Shown in pieces: positions 33,813-37,073 of a stretch of DNA of 37,073 nt (position 1 is its first letter; every line of letters starts with the position of its first letter). This stretch comes from Burkholderiales bacterium. GTDB lineage: Bacteria > Pseudomonadota > Gammaproteobacteria > Burkholderiales > Burkholderiaceae_D. The stretch is from contig JACQDX010000105.1 in the NCBI GenBank assembly GCA_016200895.1, forward strand, positions 1 through 37,073. Reading direction: 5' to 3'. Position numbers and translations under genes: made by a program. The notes beneath the pieces were generated by a model, which worked only from the letters and a program-made list of their open reading frames with translations, was not told the DNA's origin and did not search any database.

Positions 33813-35597
33813 TTAATGCTTTTCCACATCAATGAATGCCCAGTCTGAATGCAAGATGGGATGTTTTTTATAACCAGTGATCCACGGACGATACAGCCAA
33901 CTGCGAATGCGGGAAGTGTGCATTATCCAGGGTGTATCAGCTTCTACCTGACGGTTCATTTGCGCATATACCTTATTGCGCTCTGCACCCAAGGGCATGG
34001 ATACTGCCTTGCGGAATAGTGCATCATAGGCGGGTGACTCATAGCAGGCATGGTTGCCAGCACCAGATTTTGGGCCGTATAGTAATTGCAGGAAGTTTTC
34101 GCCATCAGGAAAGTCTGCATTCCAGGCGCCATTCCACATATTAAGCTTGCAGGCAGATGCAGCTTTCAGATTGTCGGCGAAATTGCTGACCTGAAATTCA
34201 ATGCGCAAACCTATCTTGTCGAGACCGCGTTTATAAATCTCAGATTGCACTTTATAGATAGCGGCAGGTTCCACGGTTTTTTTAATCGTCAGTGGGCTGC
34301 CATCAGGGTTGTTTCTATAGCCATCCGCGCCACGCTTGTAGCCAAAATGATCAAGCAGTTTATTGGCCAGTTTGATGTCATACACCAGACTGCTGCGGTA
34401 GGATGGATCATAGCCAACGATGTCTTTGGGAATGATCATTTCCGAGCGTATCGCTTGCCCCAGGCGCATCTGGGCGATCTCGTCTTCATAGCTATAGGCC
34501 ATACCTATGGCACGGCGCAGGGCAATTTTTTCTTTGGTATAGCCGCCGATGACAGGATCGCGCATATTGAAAATCGTAAAAGTATTACCTGCATCGGTGA
34601 CTCTGTCCATCTTGATGCCCTGGTCTTTCAGCTCAGACTTGAGTTCAACGCCATTCAGTGCTGCAGTGGCAGCACTTTGTGGCAATTTATCTATATCCAG
34701 TTGTCCATCCTGGAATGCCAGCCAGCGCGATTGTTCTTCTTCTATGATACTGATATCGACCTTGCCAACCTGGGGCATTTTCTTGCCCTTCATTTGATTG
34801 ACGATTTCTTCATCGCGGGCGCTGCCTGTCGATTTGAAATCCCAGGTATAGCCACGGTATTCGGGATTGGCCGTCAGTACGATTTTGCTACGCGGCAGAT
34901 ACTTTTCAACCATGTAAGGGCCGGTACCGATTGGGTGCAGGCCAGTCTGATCACCATAAGCCTCGATGACTTCTCTTGCCACAGCGCCAAACCCGCCATA
35001 GGCGACGACATACAGAAAATTGTAGTCAGTTGCCTTTAATTCTATTCTCAGTGTGTATTTGTCAATGGCCTTCAAACCTGCAACAGGCGCATCATAATCA
35101 AATTTGCCTGTTTTCTTTGCCTTGGTTGCGACATCATCAAGGCCGACGATCTTGCCTTCGATGAAGCTGGCATTGGGTGAACGGTTAGCCGGGTCAAGTA
35201 CGCGTTTGAATGTGTAAACATAGTCATGCGCGGTCAGCTCATGTTTTTTACTCTTGAATGCAGGGTCGGGGGCAAAGTAAATGCCAGGTCTGATCTTGAA
35301 GATAAATACTTTGCCCTGTTCCGTCACTTCTGGCATGGTTTCTGCTGATAGTGGCAAGAGGCGGGCAGGGCGCGCGAGATAGTCATAACTCAGCAAGGGT
35401 TCGAAGATGGCTTCGCTGACCCAGCCAGAATAGAAGTTCTGGGTTTTAGCCATATCAAAACCATCATCTGCGGCTTCAAAGGCTTGCCTGACTACTTTAT
35501 TGAGGTCTGCAGGATTGGCTGCCTGAGCCATCTGCAAGAAAAATGTAGCCAGCAGCATAGTGAAAATGCAAGCAACTCTCTGGTGACACATGAACAT
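33813..35597 (-). CDS. Periplasmic peptide-binding protein 2 (SBP_bac_5, YejA-like)
   Basis: The 594-residue protein has a signal peptide (MFMCHQRVACIFTMLLATFF, cut near MAQA-ANP) and the same domain order as the neighbouring binding protein. Shared blocks include SYDYLARPARLLPLS, FAPDPAFKSKKHELTAHDYVYTFKRVLDP and GAVAREVIEAYGDQ. GAGG lies 8 nt ahead of the ATG. It is the first gene of the operon and is 74 nt from the second binding protein. The pair looks like a tandem duplication that diverged, perhaps with different ligands. Ligand identity is unknown. Confidence 0.9.
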   Translation of the reverse strand: MFMCHQRVACIFTMLLATFFLQMAQAANPADLNKVVRQAFEAADDGFDMAKTQNFYSGWVSEAIFEPLLSYDYLARPARLLPLSAETMPEVTEQGKVFIFKIRPGIYFAPDPAFKSKKHELTAHDYVYTFKRVLDPANRSPNASFIEGKIVGLDDVATKAKKTGKFDYDAPVAGLKAIDKYTLRIELKATDYNFLYVVAYGGFGAVAREVIEAYGDQTGLHPIGTGPYMVEKYLPRSKIVLTANPEYRGYTWDFKSTGSARDEEIVNQMKGKKMPQVGKVDISIIEEEQSRWLAFQDGQLDIDKLPQSAATAALNGVELKSELKDQGIKMDRVTDAGNTFTIFNMRDPVIGGYTKEKIALRRAIGMAYSYEDEIAQMRLGQAIRSEMIIPKDIVGYDPSYRSSLVYDIKLANKLLDHFGYKRGADGYRNNPDGSPLTIKKTVEPAAIYKVQSEIYKRGLDKIGLRIEFQVSNFADNLKAASACKLNMWNGAWNADFPDGENFLQLLYGPKSGAGNHACYESPAYDALFRKAVSMPLGAERNKVYAQMNRQVEADTPWIMHTSRIRSWLYRPWITGYKKHPILHSDWAFIDVEKH

Positions 35598-36678
35598 TTT
35601 TTAGACCTCATCATCTGATAGCGCAAATTTGCTGTGTTTAAGCATGGATCAGGCCCGGTAGTGAAATGCTTGGATTAATGGGACAAATCTTGAAAGAAAC
35701 ACTATCTGAATAGATTAATTTACATATTGCAGGTGCAAATTAATTTTGCTCTCGATTTTTCAGACAGCTTCTTTCGCTTAAGTTTCAAAAAGCCGTAACC
35801 ATAACGCAAGAGTCTTACCGTTGGGGGAAGGAAAGAAATTTTTATTTCATACCGGATTGCTGCAGTGTGACAATTCTTTTCAATTTAGGTTTTTTGAGTG
35901 CATTTTGGCAATAATTGCGCATTATTAAAGGGATTATGATGTTGCCATGCACCATCGTAGTGCGGTATTTCAACGCAACTTTAGATAGTTTGCCGCTTGA
36001 AAAAAGGCTCAAAAAAAATTAAATTTTGGCGAGTGATGGAATGAGCAAATTTCTCAATGTAATGAAGTGTAAAAAAAGCTGCGCCGGAATAATTTATGCT
36101 GCATAGCACAAGAAATTAGGTTTCCTTTACGGGTGTTTTTTTGGCAAAATGCGCCATGTTGTTTTTTTGATGGAGCGACAGGTAAAGCACTTGACAGTTT
36201 CTGCGCATAAGTGGTTTTATGCGCCTTCGGAAAAAAATCTGACGGCTAAATTTACATTTTCCCTATGGTAAGTTGGTGCTTTTTTACATGGGAAGTTTTG
36301 TTAGTCGGTCTGATTACGTGTAATGACTGTAGTGCTGTGTAATTGCTGCAAGTAATATTAATTTCTTGCCTGTCTTTGGTTTGATGGCCACTTGTAGCTA
36401 TATGAATTTGGCAGTAGAAATAGATCAATATTTTTATTGTCTGGTCAAGTACAGATATCGTCAGTAGAACCTGGTACTTTGGTTGCAGGCAAAATTAAAT
36501 AAGTCAGTTTTAGGAAAAACCTCGATTTATATTTTGATGAGTCTGCAGCTTATGAATTTATAAGTGGTTTTGTATCGGTATGGCTTTTTATTGATGCGCA
36601 GCATTTATAATCACTTTTTTGTTTGAGTTGTTTTGACTTGCGTCAGACAGTTGACCTTGTGGTAGTGGAGGAGCAGTA
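35598..36678. other. AT-rich 1.1-kb intergenic region between divergent binding-protein and tonB genes
   Basis: I find no convincing gene. The region is divergent: the peptide-transport operon runs left, tonB runs right. It holds several dyads. TTAATTT/AAATTAA (35715-35743) has an inner TTGC/GCAA, near the binding-protein promoter zone. AATAAT-tgcgc-ATTATT lies at 35910-35926, and GCGCATAA-gtggtt-TTATGCGC at 36203-36224. A lone TATAAT is at 36606-36611. GGAGGAG (36666-36672) is the ribosome-binding site of tonB. Confidence 0.55.
36191..36224 (+). promoter_or_regulatory. Candidate promoter with overlapping palindromic operator
   Basis: A perfect TTGACA (36191-36196) is followed after 18 bp by TTTTAT (36215-36220). 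A perfect 8-bp palindrome, GCGCATAA-N6-TTATGCGC (36203-36224), covers the spacer and the -10. This is the layout of a repressible promoter. It points toward tonB about 460 bp away; a short RNA in between is also possible. Confidence 0.4.
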
Positions 36679-37073
36679 ATGGATTTTTCAAATCGCCAGC
36701 AAGAGCCGGGGAAGAAGTTTATAGGCTTAGGGCTGGTTATCGCATTTCACGTACTGGTGGTATATGCACTGGTATCAGGATTGGCGCGCAAGGCCATGGA
36801 AGTGGTAATCAAGCCAGCAGAAGTCAAGTTGGTGGAAGAAGTAAAACCACCCCCACCGCCGCCAGATACACCCCCACCGCCGCCACCAAAGTTGTTGGCA
36901 CCGCCACCCCCGTTCATTCCCCCACCGGAAGTTCAGGTACAGCAACCGGTACAACAATCCCCGACCATCAGCGTCAAATCTGAAGTCAGGCCAGAATCGA
37001 ATGTGATCCCCAAAGCCGTGGCAGCACCCTCACCGGTCGCAGACACCAAAGCAACAGGCCCATCCATTGTGCC
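36679..37073 (+). CDS. tonB: Energy transducer TonB, 3'-truncated by the window edge
   Basis: The frame from ATG 36679 (with a strong GGAGGAG upstream) stays open to the window end, giving 131 residues. An N-terminal membrane anchor (FIGLGLVIAFHVLVVYALVSG, residues about 14-34) keeps the His of the TonB helix (FHVLVVYAL). Then comes EVVIKPAEVKLVEEVKPPPPPPDTPPPPPPKLL, a proline-rich periplasmic spacer with poly-Pro runs, followed by a Gln/Val/Ser-rich stretch. The C-terminal receptor-binding domain is missing. TonB with ExbB and ExbD passes proton-motive energy to receptors such as the BtuB encoded at 2191. A TonB-like paralog serving another receptor is equally possible. Confidence 0.9.
   Translation, partial: MDFSNRQQEPGKKFIGLGLVIAFHVLVVYALVSGLARKAMEVVIKPAEVKLVEEVKPPPPPPDTPPPPPPKLLAPPPPFIPPPEVQVQQPVQQSPTISVKSEVRPESNVIPKAVAAPSPVADTKATGPSIV

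Noticed and set aside
34086..35039. 317-codon plus-strand frame opposite the first binding-protein gene
   Set aside because: Antisense shadow; the minus-strand protein has a complete signal peptide and fold.
36041..36106. 21-codon ORF with a weak GATGGA upstream in the 1.1-kb intergenic region
   Set aside because: Too short, with no recognisable composition and no stronger support than chance.
36606..36611. TATAAT as a tonB promoter -10
   Set aside because: No acceptable -35 at 16-18 bp and no extended -10, so I list it only as a lone motif.
1..37073. CRISPR array, tRNA or rRNA genes, prophage or integrase genes
   Set aside because: I saw no regularly spaced repeats, no tRNA- or rRNA-like sequence and no phage or recombinase gene.

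Overview
This window is a chromosomal segment of a Gram-negative bacterium, most likely a betaproteobacterium of the Burkholderiales. An Oxalobacteraceae/Undibacterium-like host is my inference from gene content, moderate GC and protein style; no rRNA or other definitive marker is present. There are about 29 protein genes, most in tight operons with overlapping or nearly touching ends.

Region 1 (1-13781, plus strand) is a late-stage cobalamin (B12) locus. It starts with a 5'-truncated cobS, then an alpha-ribazole phosphatase (cobC) and a small PilZ protein. A promoter and a cobalamin riboswitch (about 1755-1995) follow. Downstream is a run of about 11.6 kb: btuB, btuC, btuD, cobO, cobB, cobU, cbiB, threonine-phosphate decarboxylase (Salmonella cobD), btuF, a second BtuF-like protein without a signal peptide, and cobQ. 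Together they import corrinoids across both membranes, amidate and adenosylate the ring, attach the aminopropanol arm and assemble the nucleotide loop. No corrin-ring synthesis genes are visible here.

Region 2 (13778-20430) is mixed. A small four-helix membrane protein lies tail-to-tail with cobQ and has a MerR-type operator/promoter. A FapA/DUF342 protein is on the plus strand. A minus-strand group follows: Sel1-repeat protein, unknown secreted protein, chloramphenicol-acetyltransferase-like enzyme, transaldolase and selD.

Region 3 (20431-25137) starts with a 164-bp MITE-like element with perfect 30-bp inverted ends next to selD. It continues with a RhlE-type DEAD-box helicase, an orphan GH8 endoglucanase (BcsZ-like) and fabI, all on the minus strand.

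Region 4 (25138-35597, minus strand) is one long probable operon: two paralogous peptide-binding proteins, two permeases and a double-ATPase of the YejABEF type, followed directly by a TldD/TldE(PmbA)-like metalloprotease pair. Coupling a peptide importer to a TldD/E protease is the most interesting functional hypothesis in the window.

Region 5 (35598-37073) is a 1.1-kb AT-rich intergenic region with several dyads, including a TTGACA promoter candidate with an overlapping palindrome. It is followed by the 5' part of a tonB gene cut by the window edge.
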